Assembly (NCBI RefSeq): GCF_007556685.1
Contig: NZ_VJON01000007.1
Location: forward strand, 1-64,000
Direction of reading: 5' to 3'
From: Tepidimonas charontis
GTDB lineage: Bacteria > Pseudomonadota > Gammaproteobacteria > Burkholderiales > Burkholderiaceae_C
Length of the DNA stretch: 64,000 nt
A program made the position numbers and the translations under genes. Below are positions 1 to 7,762 of the stretch, in pieces. Each line of letters begins with the position of its first letter. The stretch's first letter is position 1. The notes beneath the pieces were generated by a model, which ran no database searches, had not been told where the DNA came from, and saw nothing but the letters and a program-made list of their open reading frames with translations.

Positions 1-2
1 GC

Positions 3-605
3 TTGGCGGTCAAGTTGCTGCTGTTGACGATGGTCAGAAAGTCGGAATTGACTGAAGCGACGTGGGGCGAAGTCAACTTTACCCAGGCGACCTGGACCAT
101 TCCGGCGGAACGGATGAAGAGGAAGCGTCCGCACGTGGTGTACCTGTCCCGCCAGGCATTGGATATTTTCGTTGCCCTCAAGACGTGCGCAGGCGGGTCG
201 CGGTACGTCTTGCCGTCGCGCTACGATCCTGACATTCCAATGAGCAAGGCCACGCTGAATCAAGTGACGACTCTTGCGTGGAAGGCGGCGCAGCAAGATG
301 GACAGCCGTTGGGAAAGTTCTGCGTCCACGACTTACGGCGGACCGCCTCGACCCTGCTTCACGAGGCCGGATACAATACGGATTGGATCGAGAAGTGCCT
401 CGCCCATGAGCAAAAGGGAGTACGAGCGATTTATAACAAGGCTGAATATGCCGAGCAGCGTCGCGTCATGCTTCAGGACTGGGCTGACATGATCGACCTC
501 TGGGTGAAAGGCGACCCGGCGCTTTGGGTCGTTGTGCCGCCGCCTTCCTCGCCTCTATCCATGCTTCGACCTCCCTCAAGTCCCACGCCACTGATCGCGG
601 AGTGA
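3..605 (+). CDS. Tyrosine recombinase/integrase, C-terminal part (cut by window edge)
   Basis: Catalytic domain of a P4-type phage/ICE integrase that would insert and excise a mobile element by strand exchange through a tyrosine. The reading frame is open to the left edge, so the N-terminal DNA-binding part lies outside the window. Visible catalytic features are the first arginine (VRKSELTEATW, near the start), the box III motif HDLRRTAST and the nucleophile tyrosine in RAIYNKAEY near residue 145. After residue 170 the tail is low complexity and proline rich. Its 3' end overlaps, on the opposite strand, an AlpA-like gene, a common integrase/excision-regulator arrangement. The family call is firm; target site unknown. 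Confidence 0.9.
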   Translation: MAVKLLLLTMVRKSELTEATWGEVNFTQATWTIPAERMKRKRPHVVYLSRQALDIFVALKTCAGGSRYVLPSRYDPDIPMSKATLNQVTTLAWKAAQQDGQPLGKFCVHDLRRTASTLLHEAGYNTDWIEKCLAHEQKGVRAIYNKAEYAEQRRVMLQDWADMIDLWVKGDPALWVVVPPPSSPLSMLRPPSSPTPLIAE

Positions 606-747
606 GGGTGAATCGTCTCGGAAATTCACCGCGCTTTTCCATATCGAAAATCGTCCGATCCGATAACGGAACGATCTTTAGAAGCTGCTTGCGGTTGATG
701 AGCACCTTCCCAGGGATTTTGAGTTCATCTTCTCGAATGGTGCGCAT
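466..747 (-). CDS. AlpA-like phage/ICE transcriptional regulator
   Basis: Small 93-residue DNA-binding protein of the AlpA/MerR-like excisionase type, expected to regulate or assist excision by the neighbouring integrase. Residues 13-70 carry the winged-helix pattern of the family: LINRKQLLKIVPLSDRTI, then GEFPRRFTL and the closing helix REVEAWIEAR. The last 20 or so residues are basic and low complexity. The ATG at 747 has a GGAG ribosome-binding site about 6 bases upstream. It converges with the integrase and overlaps it by about 140 bases, so the C-terminal tail may be partly an overlap by-product. Regulatory role is inferred from the family. Confidence 0.75.
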   Translation of the reverse strand: MRTIREDELKIPGKVLINRKQLLKIVPLSDRTIFDMEKRGEFPRRFTLTPRSVAWDLREVEAWIEARKAAAQRPKAPGRLSPRGRSCQPSPEA

Positions 748-783
748 ATTATCTCCGTTACATTCCGATTCTTGCCAGAAAAT

Positions 784-2547
784 CTAGGCCACCCATTTAG
801 CATTTTGTGGGGCAAGGGTGCTCGCTTTTGAGTCATTGCGGCCCAACTCGGCTTCCTCCAGAAAGCGAGAAGGCGGGCCTTCCTCCACGGCACTGCTGAC
901 CACCAACCGGTTTTTCGCCCGAGTCATGCCCACATACATCAAACGGCGTTCGTCTTCCTCGTCGGAATCGGCGTGAGGCAAGGTGCCATCCTCGCAACCG
1001 ACAATCCACACGCTGTCGAACTCCAGCCCCTTGGATGCGTGCAGGGTCATGATGTGCACATGCGGTGCCCGCCTGCCAGCGGGGCTGGATCGCGTCACGA
1101 ATGCCAATCGCTGTGCCAGCGAACCGCTCAACTTGATGAGTGCACCTTCGAGCTTGCGAAGCAGGGATGCTTGCGGGGGCGTGCAGTACTCCGCCAGAAA
1201 TGCGGCGACGCCATGCACCACCAGCGACGCTCGATCTTTGCTCGATTGCTCGCGCCATGCGATCATGCCCATGCGCAGGCCCATCAAGAGCTTGCGGGTG
1301 GCATCATCGCTGGCGTGTTCCACGGCGGCATGGAGGCGGGCCACACAGCCACCACGCGAGCGTCGGGAGTGGTCATTGATCCATCCGGCCTGCACACCAC
1401 AAAACGACAGCGCGTTGGCAATGCCCGTCCAGGAATCATCGAGCACGGATCGCAGCAGCCCACACAGCACGCTGCCGATGGAGTGCTCCCACACGCTCTT
1501 ACCCCCGGAGCGGGCGAACTCGACGCGAGCGCCCGACAGGCCGACCTCGACCGCATCGAGAATATTGTTCGTTCTGGCGAGAACCGCCCACTGGGTGCCT
1601 CGCGGACTCTGGCGGATGGCGTCCACCACCATATCGACCTCGCTCCAGCGGTCGGGGCAACGAATCACCCGAATCTCGCCGTTGTCTTGCCGGTGCGCGA
1701 TGATTTTCTTGGCTGCCCGATGTTGGTTGTGGGCAATCAGCCGCGCCGCATGGTCCAGGATGTTGGCTGCGCAGCGGTAGTTGATCGGAAGCGTGGTTTC
1801 GGTTGCCGACAGCGCCGTCGTGACCCTTTGCAAGCCCGAGTAGCCCAAGGCTTGGCGAAAGGCATACAGGCTTTGGTCATCGTCGCCCACGAGAGTGACT
1901 TCGGTGCCAGCGCGGCCATGAAGCAACACCCACTCCATCTGCACCTCATCCATATCCTGGGCTTCATCGACCAGCATCCAGCGCACAGGCAGCGGAGGCA
2001 GTTGCCCGCTGGCGATGCGCTGCACGCACGCCAGCAGCAGGTCGGCAAAATCCATGGCGCCTTCGGACGCCAGCAGGTCTTGGTAGGCACGAAACACCGC
2101 CTCCTGGGTGGCGTTGGCAAACGGTGCTGGGTACAGGCGGGCCTTCGCGGCGTCGATGGCGCGCACCAGGTCATCGAACGGCTCTTCGCTGCCGTGCTGT
2201 TGCCAGCAGCGACGCAGCAGGCTCACGCGCTCCCCTTCAGCGAGCAAGCGCGGGGGCTGGCCCCCTGAAGCGCGTCTCAGGTGCGCCAAGGCCAAAGAGT
2301 GAAAGGTGCCCACGGCCAACCGCTTGGCGTGGGCTTCTCCGCACGAGGCGAGGATACGCGAGCGCAGTTCCTGGGCGGCGTCTCGCGTGAACGTCACGGC
2401 ACAAAGACGGCCCATGTCATGGCTGGCAAGCAACCGTGACGCCCGCTCGGACAGCACCCTCGTCTTGCCCGATCCGGGGCAGGCGAGCACGGTGCAATGA
2501 CCGCTTGCCTCGACGGCTCGTGCTTGATACGGGTTGAGCACTGACAC
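784..2547 (-). CDS. UvrD/Rep-family ATP-dependent DNA helicase
   Basis: Superfamily 1A 3'-5' helicase of about 587 residues, shorter than chromosomal UvrD or Rep (about 670-720). Motifs in order: Walker A CPGSGKT near residue 23, FTRDAAQEL (Ia), LVDEAQDMDEVQ (II), LVGDDDQSLYAFR (III), TLHASKGLEF (V) and YVGMTRAKNRLV (VI). The frame stays open upstream to 2757, but that part overlaps the preceding gene and is not helicase-like. I use the GTG at 2547, which shares one base with the stop codon of the DUF1845-like gene, implying translational coupling. Probably a mobile-element helicase used in replication, repair or transfer. Confidence 0.88.
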   Translation of the reverse strand: MSVLNPYQARAVEASGHCTVLACPGSGKTRVLSERASRLLASHDMGRLCAVTFTRDAAQELRSRILASCGEAHAKRLAVGTFHSLALAHLRRASGGQPPRLLAEGERVSLLRRCWQQHGSEEPFDDLVRAIDAAKARLYPAPFANATQEAVFRAYQDLLASEGAMDFADLLLACVQRIASGQLPPLPVRWMLVDEAQDMDEVQMEWVLLHGRAGTEVTLVGDDDQSLYAFRQALGYSGLQRVTTALSATETTLPINYRCAANILDHAARLIAHNQHRAAKKIIAHRQDNGEIRVIRCPDRWSEVDMVVDAIRQSPRGTQWAVLARTNNILDAVEVGLSGARVEFARSGGKSVWEHSIGSVLCGLLRSVLDDSWTGIANALSFCGVQAGWINDHSRRSRGGCVARLHAAVEHASDDATRKLLMGLRMGMIAWREQSSKDRASLVVHGVAAFLAEYCTPPQASLLRKLEGALIKLSGSLAQRLAFVTRSSPAGRRAPHVHIMTLHASKGLEFDSVWIVGCEDGTLPHADSDEEDERRLMYVGMTRAKNRLVVSSAVEEGPPSRFLEEAELGRNDSKASTLAPQNAKWVA

Positions 2548-3170
2548 TACGCGGCAGCTTGTTCGGGATCGACGGCCTTGATCTCGCTGGCCGCCCCTTC
2601 TGCAACCTGAACATCGCCCGCTGCATCCTTCTTGCGCGCGGCGATCATGGCTCGGTTGGCGATGCTGCGCACCGAGCCAGCCAGACGGAGCAGGCGGCGC
2701 TTCCACTCGTAAATGCTGGCCGAATAGGTGCTGTCTGGGATCACGCCCGACAGCCACAGCGCATCGAGCTTGGAGACCAGTGCATCGAACTCGCGCACGA
2801 TGCCGACATAGCGCACGGCGCGAGGGGAAGTGATCTTGGCCTCAATGTCCTTTGGATTCGAGTATTCGATACCAGCGAACTCGATACCGTTATTCTCGGC
2901 GACTTTTTCCAGGCGGGCGATCTCTGCGCGAATATCCTCGAACGCCTTATTCATCCGCTCGTCGATGATGCCCTCGACTTCGCGCGCTTGCTCTTCGGTG
3001 CCGACGATGCGCAGCACGACCGACAGAGAAAAGATTGCATTCGCGCATGTCTCGAATCCACGCTCGAACACTTGCTGTGCGTGGAAGGACTGAAGACGAA
3101 CTTTCTGGATGAAATACGGGAGACTTTTGCGGTTGTCGGGGGTGTTTCGAGGTGGTTCCTGGGCTGCCAT
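2547..3170 (-). CDS. DUF1845/AcaB-like integrative element protein
   Basis: Protein of about 207 residues that resembles the DUF1845 (PFL_4669/AcaB-type) proteins found in integrative conjugative elements. That assignment is from memory of the family pattern: an N-terminal HAQQVFERGFETCANAIFSL segment, a helical middle, and the C-terminal stretch SGVIPDSTYSASIYEWKRR with a basic helix. I start at the ATG at 3170 because AAGGAG lies 6 bases upstream; an ATG at 3200 is the alternative. It is the first gene of a two-gene operon with the helicase. AcaB of IncC plasmids is a transfer activator, but no such role can be read from this sequence. Confidence 0.6.
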   Translation of the reverse strand: MAAQEPPRNTPDNRKSLPYFIQKVRLQSFHAQQVFERGFETCANAIFSLSVVLRIVGTEEQAREVEGIIDERMNKAFEDIRAEIARLEKVAENNGIEFAGIEYSNPKDIEAKITSPRAVRYVGIVREFDALVSKLDALWLSGVIPDSTYSASIYEWKRRLLRLAGSVRSIANRAMIAARKKDAAGDVQVAEGAASEIKAVDPEQAAA

Positions 3171-3266
3171 GCCGTGCTCCTTCGCTGATCTTGGCGACAA
3201 TATCGTACCCAGAGCAGGGCCTTGTGGCTAGTTTCGAAACGCGACCAAAAATGTCACGATTAGAGA

Positions 3267-3296
3267 CTTGACACCGCTGAGCGCCGGTGTAGCATG
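3267..3296 (+). promoter_or_regulatory. Candidate sigma-70 promoter facing the leading-region module
   Basis: TTGACA at 3269 is followed after 16 bases by TAGCAT. This is the best promoter-like signal on the plus strand between the minus-strand DUF1845-like gene and the tRNA. It could drive the structured non-coding stretch, the tRNA and the genes beyond. Prediction by eye only. Confidence 0.4.
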
Positions 3297-3299
3297 ATC

Positions 3300-3641
3300 A
3301 CATCGTTTCGTTGTGCCTAGTGCCGCGAGCGTGTCCTAGCTGGGGACTTGAAAGAAGCAGCATCAAAGACACGCCGACCGCGCCATGCGTGGCGGCGAGT
3401 AGAGAAAAGAGAGGGGCGCATCTCGCCCGACCCTGATCCACGGGACATTGTGGTGATGGCTTGGGCGCGAGACCGTAAGACCTCGCCTTGTCCGTTATGA
3501 GCGGACGAGGCTTGAGGCAGCGCGCCCCGTGAGCCTGCGTAAAGGGGTTCTCCAAAGAACGGCGGGCGGCTTGGAAGGCCGCCAGCGGACGGTATCCGTG
3601 CGTCTGACAAACGCGCATGGCGGATACCAGTTCGTCCCGTT
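3300..3641 (+). ncRNA. Candidate structured non-coding RNA upstream of the tRNA
   Basis: About 340 bases without a convincing gene. It is rich in strong inverted repeats, for example CCTCG...GTCCG paired with CGGACGAGG around 3481-3511 with a short loop, and GGCGGC-TTGGAA-GGCCGCC around 3564-3585. A short motif (GTCCTAGCTGGGGACT followed by AGCATCAAAG) recurs near 9611. The open frames here on both strands read as low-complexity shadow translations. Its position between a candidate promoter and a tRNA suggests a transcribed RNA, but this is inference. Confidence 0.35.
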
Positions 3642-3714
3642 GGGGCGGTAGCTCAATTGGCAGAGCAGCAGGTTGTCACCCTGGCTGGTGCGGGTTCGAA
3701 TCCCGTCCGCTCCA
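3642..3714 (+). tRNA. tRNA-Asp (anticodon GTC)
   Basis: Cloverleaf read by eye: acceptor GGGGCGG pairs with CCGCTCC (one G-U), D-arm GCTC/GAGC, anticodon stem around loop TTGTCAC with anticodon GTC at 3675-3677, T-arm GCGGG-TTCGAAT-CCCGT, discriminator A; the CCA end is not encoded. The first pair of the anticodon stem is G-G, a mismatch. It sits inside mobile DNA, not in a chromosomal tRNA cluster, so it is probably an element-borne tRNA and may function poorly. Confidence 0.8.
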
Positions 3715-3877
3715 TTCCCCAGACACCACGGGTGCTGTAATATTGGCACCGGCAATAAGGCAGACACATCCGCTGTCAGCGGATGGGGTGACAGCCCCTT
3801 CCCCAGAAGGGGTTTGCCGAATAGACTGGGAGCGACGCCCCGCATGTCGGGGCGTTCGTTTGTCCAGGAAGATTTCT

Positions 3878-3945
3878 CAACCCTGCGGGGGCCGTCACGC
3901 TCCCGCAAGGGGCCGTGGTGCCTCCGCGTTTTCTTGGAGGCCATC
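3878..3945 (+). promoter_or_regulatory. Hairpin leader upstream of micro-protein 1
   Basis: CAACCCTGCGGGGG followed by CTCCCGCAAGGGG, a GC-rich inverted repeat, then a short T-rich stretch and TTGGAGG before the ATG. It is one of a family of similar leaders in this module (see findings). Function unknown. Confidence 0.5.
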
Positions 3946-4026
3946 ATGGCACTTGTCATCGTAGCTTGCTGCATCACCGGCTGGGTTCTCTCGCGCCCGA
4001 TCGTTCGGGCGCTGGGACTCCGGTAA
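3946..4026 (+). CDS. Micro-protein 1 with SRPIVRALGLR tail
   Basis: A 26-residue reading frame that would be missed by most gene callers. It starts at the ATG at 3946 behind a good GGAGG site, has a hydrophobic N-terminal half (MALVIVACCITGWVL) long enough for a single membrane segment, and ends SRPIVRALGLR. A second micro-gene 135 bases downstream has the same tail, and both sit behind hairpin leaders, so both are likely translated. Function unknown; a small membrane peptide is a reasonable guess. Confidence 0.55.
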   Translation: MALVIVACCITGWVLSRPIVRALGLR

Positions 4027-4160
4027 GCAAAAGCGTCTGCGGGGCAATCCCGCAGGCCACAGACCCTTGCAGATGGGGTTTGCGGCCTGCGGGGTTGTCC
4101 GGGCGCGCGAAAAGCCGGGCAGCCTTGCGGGTCAGTCCATCTACCCAGCAAGGAAACGCC

Positions 4161-4244
4161 ATGACACTTTTGATCCTCTCGATGTGCGCAGTCTCGGGAT
4201 ACGTCATCAGCCGCCCGATCGTTCGGGCGCTGGGACTGCGCTGA
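4161..4244 (+). CDS. Micro-protein 2, paralogue of micro-protein 1
   Basis: A 27-residue frame from the ATG at 4161 with AAGGA upstream. The N-terminal half is hydrophobic (MTLLILSMCAVSGYVI) and the C-terminus SRPIVRALGLR matches the first micro-protein exactly at the protein level, with DNA identity around CGCCCGATCGTTCGGGCGCTGG. The hydrophobic parts differ, which suggests selection on the tail. No known family comes to mind. Confidence 0.55.
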   Translation: MTLLILSMCAVSGYVISRPIVRALGLR

Positions 4245-4410
4245 TTGAGTCGGGCGCCCCGTACCAGATACGGGGCTTCCCAGGGCATGCTGGAACAAGT
4301 GTGCCGTGGAAAGCCAGCTTTGTTGCTCCTGGGTAACCATGAGCCACATGGCGGTAGCTGGCCGCCCTAAACAAACAGCACCAAGGTTGCTCGCGCAAGC
4401 GGGCATTGTG

Positions 4411-4482
4411 TTCAACCCCTGCGGGGCATCTCATCCCCGCAAGGGGATAGGTGTCTCCAGGGATATTTCCATGGAGACCAAA
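4411..4482 (+). promoter_or_regulatory. Hairpin leader upstream of the exonuclease gene
   Basis: TTCAACCCCTGCGGGG followed by ATCCCCGCAAGGGGAT, then TTTCC and GGAGACCAAA before the ATG. Same layout as the other leaders of this module. Confidence 0.5.
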
Positions 4483-5328
4483 ATGAAGATTGAAAACGTA
4501 GGCCTGCTATCCATGCCGGCAGGCCAGTACCACGCCTGCCCTGCGGTGGGCCACAGTGGGCTGGTGCGCATCATGCGCAGCCCGGCCCACTACCAGCATT
4601 ACGCCACAAACCCGCCTGAGCCGACACCGGCGATGGAGTTCGGCACGGCGGTGCATACCGCCATCCTAGAGCCGGACAACTTCGCGCGCGACTACGTAGT
4701 CGCGCCGAAGTTCGACCGGCGAACCAAGGAGGGCAAAGCGGCAGCCGAAGCCTGGGAGGCAGCGAACGCGGGAAAAACCCCGCTGACCGCCGACCAGATG
4801 GCCGCCATCGAGCAGATGGTGGCGTCCATCAGGGCTCATGCCGGTGCTGCACGGCTGCTTTCCAACGGCCTTGCCGAAATGTCCGGCTTCTGGGTTGACC
4901 AGGAGACGGGCATCGAGTGCAAGTGCCGCCCTGACTTCCTGGCGGTGGCGGAAACCTGCCCGGAGCAGGTGACAGCGATCGTCGATGTCAAAACCTGCGT
5001 GGACGCCAGCGCCGAAGGGTTCTCGCGAGCCATCGCGACCCTGGGCTACGACGTGCAGGCGGCGTTCTACCAAGACGGGCTCAAGGCCCTGACTGGTCGA
5101 ACCATCCCGTTCTACCTCATCGCAGTCGAGAAGGACGCGCCCTACGCGGTCGCGTGCTACAAGGCGAGCGACGAGGTGATCGAGATCGGTCGGGCAAAGT
5201 ACCGCGCAGCGCTTCAGCTTCTGAAGTGGTGTCGGGACAACGACCAGTGGCCGGGCTACCAGCCAAACGGGGAGATCGAAGAGATCAACCTACCGCGCTG
5301 GGCAGCCAACTTCGACGCGGATGCGTAG
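4483..5328 (+). CDS. PD-(D/E)XK exonuclease (RecE/DUF3799-like)
   Basis: A 281-residue nuclease of the PDDEXK type that in this context would resect double-stranded DNA ends to give single strands for the RecT annealing protein encoded next door. Seen: N-terminal HSGLVRIMRSPAHYQHY and AMEFGTAVHTAILEP typical of YqaJ/RecE-like nucleases, and the catalytic block KCRPDFL ... IVDVKTC around residues 145-175, supplying the aspartates and lysine. The frame is open further upstream, but GGAGACC just before the ATG at 4483 matches the start context of its neighbours. Forms an exo-bet-ssb set with recT and ssb, as in SXT/IncC elements. Confidence 0.82.
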   Translation: MKIENVGLLSMPAGQYHACPAVGHSGLVRIMRSPAHYQHYATNPPEPTPAMEFGTAVHTAILEPDNFARDYVVAPKFDRRTKEGKAAAEAWEAANAGKTPLTADQMAAIEQMVASIRAHAGAARLLSNGLAEMSGFWVDQETGIECKCRPDFLAVAETCPEQVTAIVDVKTCVDASAEGFSRAIATLGYDVQAAFYQDGLKALTGRTIPFYLIAVEKDAPYAVACYKASDEVIEIGRAKYRAALQLLKWCRDNDQWPGYQPNGEIEEINLPRWAANFDADA

Positions 5329-5329
5329 A

Positions 5330-5727
5330 ATGGGTAGCATGAACTTGCCACTCGAAATCTACGACCTGCTTGAGCGGCGACTTGGGCGCGACGATGCGAT
5401 GGCGGTTGCCAAGAGCATCGAAGCGTCCTTGACCACATCGAAGAGCGTAGCCGGGAGATGGCGGTTCAGCGAAAGATCGAGGCGAAAGAAGAACTTCGCA
5501 TCGAGCTGCGCAGTGAACTCGCCACCAAGGAAGACCTGCTTGCCGTCAAGGAAGACCTACTTGCCGTCAGGGAAGACTTGGCTAAGCTCGAAGGCTCGCT
5601 CAGGGAAGACTTGGTGAAGTTGGACAAGAAGTTCTCGATGTACTTCTTGACGATAATCTTCACCGTGATCTTCCTAAACCAAAACGCGCTGGAGTTTCTG
5701 GCGCGCATTCTCGGCCTGATCAAGTAA
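5330..5727 (+). pseudogene. DUF1640-like coiled-coil membrane protein, frameshifted
   Basis: Two overlapping frames together make one protein. The first reads MNLPLEIYDLLERRLGRDD and runs to AKSIEASL near 5432; the second continues DHIEERSREM and then a long coiled coil (SELATKEDLLAVKEDL repeats) ending in a membrane segment MYFLTIIFTVIFL. Adding one G after TCCTTG would restore the frame, so a single-base deletion is likely. The product belongs with the short coiled-coil/TM proteins (DUF1640-like), of which an intact relative lies at 11129. Either a true pseudogene or a sequencing error; no slippery heptamer is seen. Confidence 0.6.
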
Positions 5728-5740
5728 GGCCAAAGGCCGC

Positions 5741-5821
5741 GAGCGCTGCCAAGGCGTCTCGCACATTTTCAACCCCGAGTCGGGACACACTGTTGGTCCC
5801 GACGGGGGCCATGGTGTGTCC
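5741..5821 (+). repeat. 81-bp leader repeat, copy 1 (upstream of recT)
   Basis: Identical over 81 bases to 11511-11591. Contains AACCCCGAGTCGGGACACAC and GGTCCCGACGGGGGCC, which pair as a strong hairpin, and ends ATGGTGTGTCC. Both copies lie between a DUF1640-like gene and the next gene's start. Confidence 0.85.
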
Positions 5822-5845
5822 TTTTCTTTTCTCAAGGAGCACATC

Positions 5846-7003
5846 ATGGCTTTGCAAGCACTCAAAAACATCAACCGCGCCCAAAGCGCTGTCGAGGCGC
5901 CGAAGGATAAGGGCTTCCCGGCCTTGTTGGAAAAATACAAAGGGGAAATTGCAAGGGCGCTGCCCAAGCACATCAACCCCGACCGCATGGTGCGGATCGC
6001 CTTGACGGCGTTCCGCATGACGCCGAAGCTGGGAGAGTGCGATCCCCGCTCCGTATTTGCGGCGGTCATCCAGTCCAGCCAGCTTGGCCTGGAAGTGGGC
6101 CTGATGGGCGAAGCCCATCTGGTCCCCTATGGAGACCAGTGCCAACTCATCCCCGGCTACACCGGGCTGATAAAGCTCGCTCGCCAGAGCGGGCTCGTGC
6201 AGGACATCTACGCGCACGAGGTGCGCGTGAACGACAAGTTCACGCTCAAGCTCGGGATGGAGCGCAGTTTGGAGCACGAGCCGCTCACAGGGCCCGGCGG
6301 CTTCCCTGCTTCCGATGAGGAGCGGGGTGAGGTTGTCGGGTTTTATGCTGTTGCTGTGTTCAAGGATGGTTCTCGTACCTTCGTGGCGATGAGCCGCAAG
6401 GAAGTCGAGAAGATCCGTGACAACAGTAAAGGCTACCAGGCAGCCAAGCGGTACAAGAAGGAATCCGTCTGGGACTCCGACTTCACCGCCATGGGGCTGA
6501 AAACGGCGATCCGTCGCCTCTGCAAGTTCCTGCCCAAGTCGCCGGAACTTGCGACGGCTCTGGCACTCGACGCGGCTTCCGAGCAAGGAAAAGCGCAGAA
6601 CCTGAATCTGAACGATGTCATCGAGGGTAACTACGCTCCGGTGGTAATCGACGAGGAGACGGGTGAAGTCCTGGACGCTGATGAGAAGGCGGGCGCGAAA
6701 CCCGACCCGACCGAGCAAAAGCCCAAGGAGACCAAAGCCGAGATCATGGGCGGCGTGAAAGCCACCCAGGTCAAGGTGAACGAGGGCGTCACGGCCTTCG
6801 TTGTCGATCCCGCTGAGCAAGGAGATGCGGCCAAGCCCAATGCCAAGCTCGCGACGGCGATCAAGGCTATGGAGAAGGCGACCACGAACGAAGCCCTGGA
6901 CGAAATTTATATCCGTCTTGAGGCCGACTTCGAGGGAACCGACCTGGAGGCTCTGACGCGCGAATATCGTCGCATCAAGGCCGACATCGGTAGCCTGATC
7001 TAA
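5846..7003 (+). CDS. recT: RecT/Bet-family single-strand annealing recombinase
   Basis: A 385-residue RecT-family protein that coats and anneals single-stranded DNA, partner of the exonuclease just upstream. Seen: the family core PDRMVRIALTAFRMTPKL ... SVFAAVIQSSQLGLEVG, HLVPYGDQCQLIPGYTGLI, and the C-terminal core block DFTAMGLKTAIRRLCKFLP. After residue 240 the chain becomes a charged, low-complexity linker, then a short helical tail, so it is longer than typical RecT (about 270). The ATG at 5846 has AAGGAG 7 bases upstream and lies behind the 81-bp leader. Likely helps circularise or recombine incoming element DNA. Confidence 0.93.
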   Translation: MALQALKNINRAQSAVEAPKDKGFPALLEKYKGEIARALPKHINPDRMVRIALTAFRMTPKLGECDPRSVFAAVIQSSQLGLEVGLMGEAHLVPYGDQCQLIPGYTGLIKLARQSGLVQDIYAHEVRVNDKFTLKLGMERSLEHEPLTGPGGFPASDEERGEVVGFYAVAVFKDGSRTFVAMSRKEVEKIRDNSKGYQAAKRYKKESVWDSDFTAMGLKTAIRRLCKFLPKSPELATALALDAASEQGKAQNLNLNDVIEGNYAPVVIDEETGEVLDADEKAGAKPDPTEQKPKETKAEIMGGVKATQVKVNEGVTAFVVDPAEQGDAAKPNAKLATAIKAMEKATTNEALDEIYIRLEADFEGTDLEALTREYRRIKADIGSLI

Positions 7004-7026
7004 GCGCCTGCGCTGCTGCGTAGGTT

Positions 7027-7111
7027 CTTCCCAACCCGGCGGGAAACGCCATGTCTCCCGCCAGGGGGCATGGTGTGACCGCCTTTTTCTTATTCTGAAA
7101 GGAGAATCACC
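7027..7111 (+). promoter_or_regulatory. Hairpin leader upstream of ssb
   Basis: CCAACCCGGCGGGAAACG ... TCTCCCGCCAGGGGGCATGGTGTG: same hairpin-plus-GGTGTG layout as the recT and ardC leaders, followed by a T-rich stretch and AAAGGAGAATCACC before the ATG. Confidence 0.5.
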
Positions 7112-7516
7112 ATGCTGAACAAAGTGCAACTGATCGGCTTCCTGGGCGCTGCCCCTGAAGTCCGTTACACCCAGGAACAGGAAGCTGTCGCCCGTGTGCG
7201 AATCGCCACCAGCGAAACCTGGAAGAAGAACGGCGAGAAGCACGAAAAGACGGAGTGGCACAACGTCGTGTTTTTCGGGAAGCTCGCTGAAATCGTCGGC
7301 GAACACCTGAAGAAAGGCTCCCTGGTGTACGTCGAGGGGCACCTCCAGACCCGTTCCTGGGAGAAGGATGGCGAAAATCGCTACACCACTGAGATCATCG
7401 CCGAGAGCATGAAAATGCTCCCGAGTGGTGGCGGCAAGGTCAAGGAAGTGCCGGATGCGTCCAAGCAGACGCAGAAGGGGAAATCCAAGCCGAGCTATGA
7501 CGATGGGCCGTTCTGA
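7112..7516 (+). CDS. ssb: Single-stranded DNA-binding protein
   Basis: A 134-residue SSB with an N-terminal OB fold ([47 protein letters not shown]) and a short linker ending DDGPF, a variant of the DDDIPF tail that recruits repair and replication proteins. Much shorter than chromosomal SSB (about 170-180), as usual for element-borne copies. It follows recT and would protect the transferred single strand after conjugation. Confidence 0.95.
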   Translation: MLNKVQLIGFLGAAPEVRYTQEQEAVARVRIATSETWKKNGEKHEKTEWHNVVFFGKLAEIVGEHLKKGSLVYVEGHLQTRSWEKDGENRYTTEIIAESMKMLPSGGGKVKEVPDASKQTQKGKSKPSYDDGPF

Positions 7517-7528
7517 TGGAGGTGGGCA

Positions 7529-7762
7529 ATGGAAATCGTAACCGTTGTCCTGCCTGCGTCGTGGGCCCCGGCCTTGGTCAACAACGATTGGTCTGGTCTG
7601 GAGTATTACGATCCCGACGGCGCTGCCATGGCGAAAGCCTGGCAGATGGAGTCCGGTTTGGCCGTGCTCTCGTGCGGTGAAGAGCCGTTCGTGTATAGAT
7701 TCGAGGGTCTGCTGACGGAGTGCTTGGAATACCAATGCGCTCCGGTTGGAGGAAATCAATGA
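7529..7762 (+). CDS. Hypothetical protein, 77 residues
   Basis: Small acidic protein beginning MEIVTVVLPASWAPALVN, with a good GGAGG site 7 bases before the ATG and only 12 bases after ssb. Contains NDWSGLEYYDPDGAAMAKAW, a pattern I know only from uncharacterised short plasmid/ICE proteins. Its stop overlaps the next start (ATGA), so the two are translationally coupled. Function unknown. Confidence 0.7.
   Translation: MEIVTVVLPASWAPALVNNDWSGLEYYDPDGAAMAKAWQMESGLAVLSCGEEPFVYRFEGLLTECLEYQCAPVGGNQ

Noticed and set aside
2548-2757. Upstream extension of the UvrD-like helicase
   Set aside because: It overlaps the DUF1845-like gene in another frame and shows no helicase-like sequence; the GTG at 2547 is a better start.
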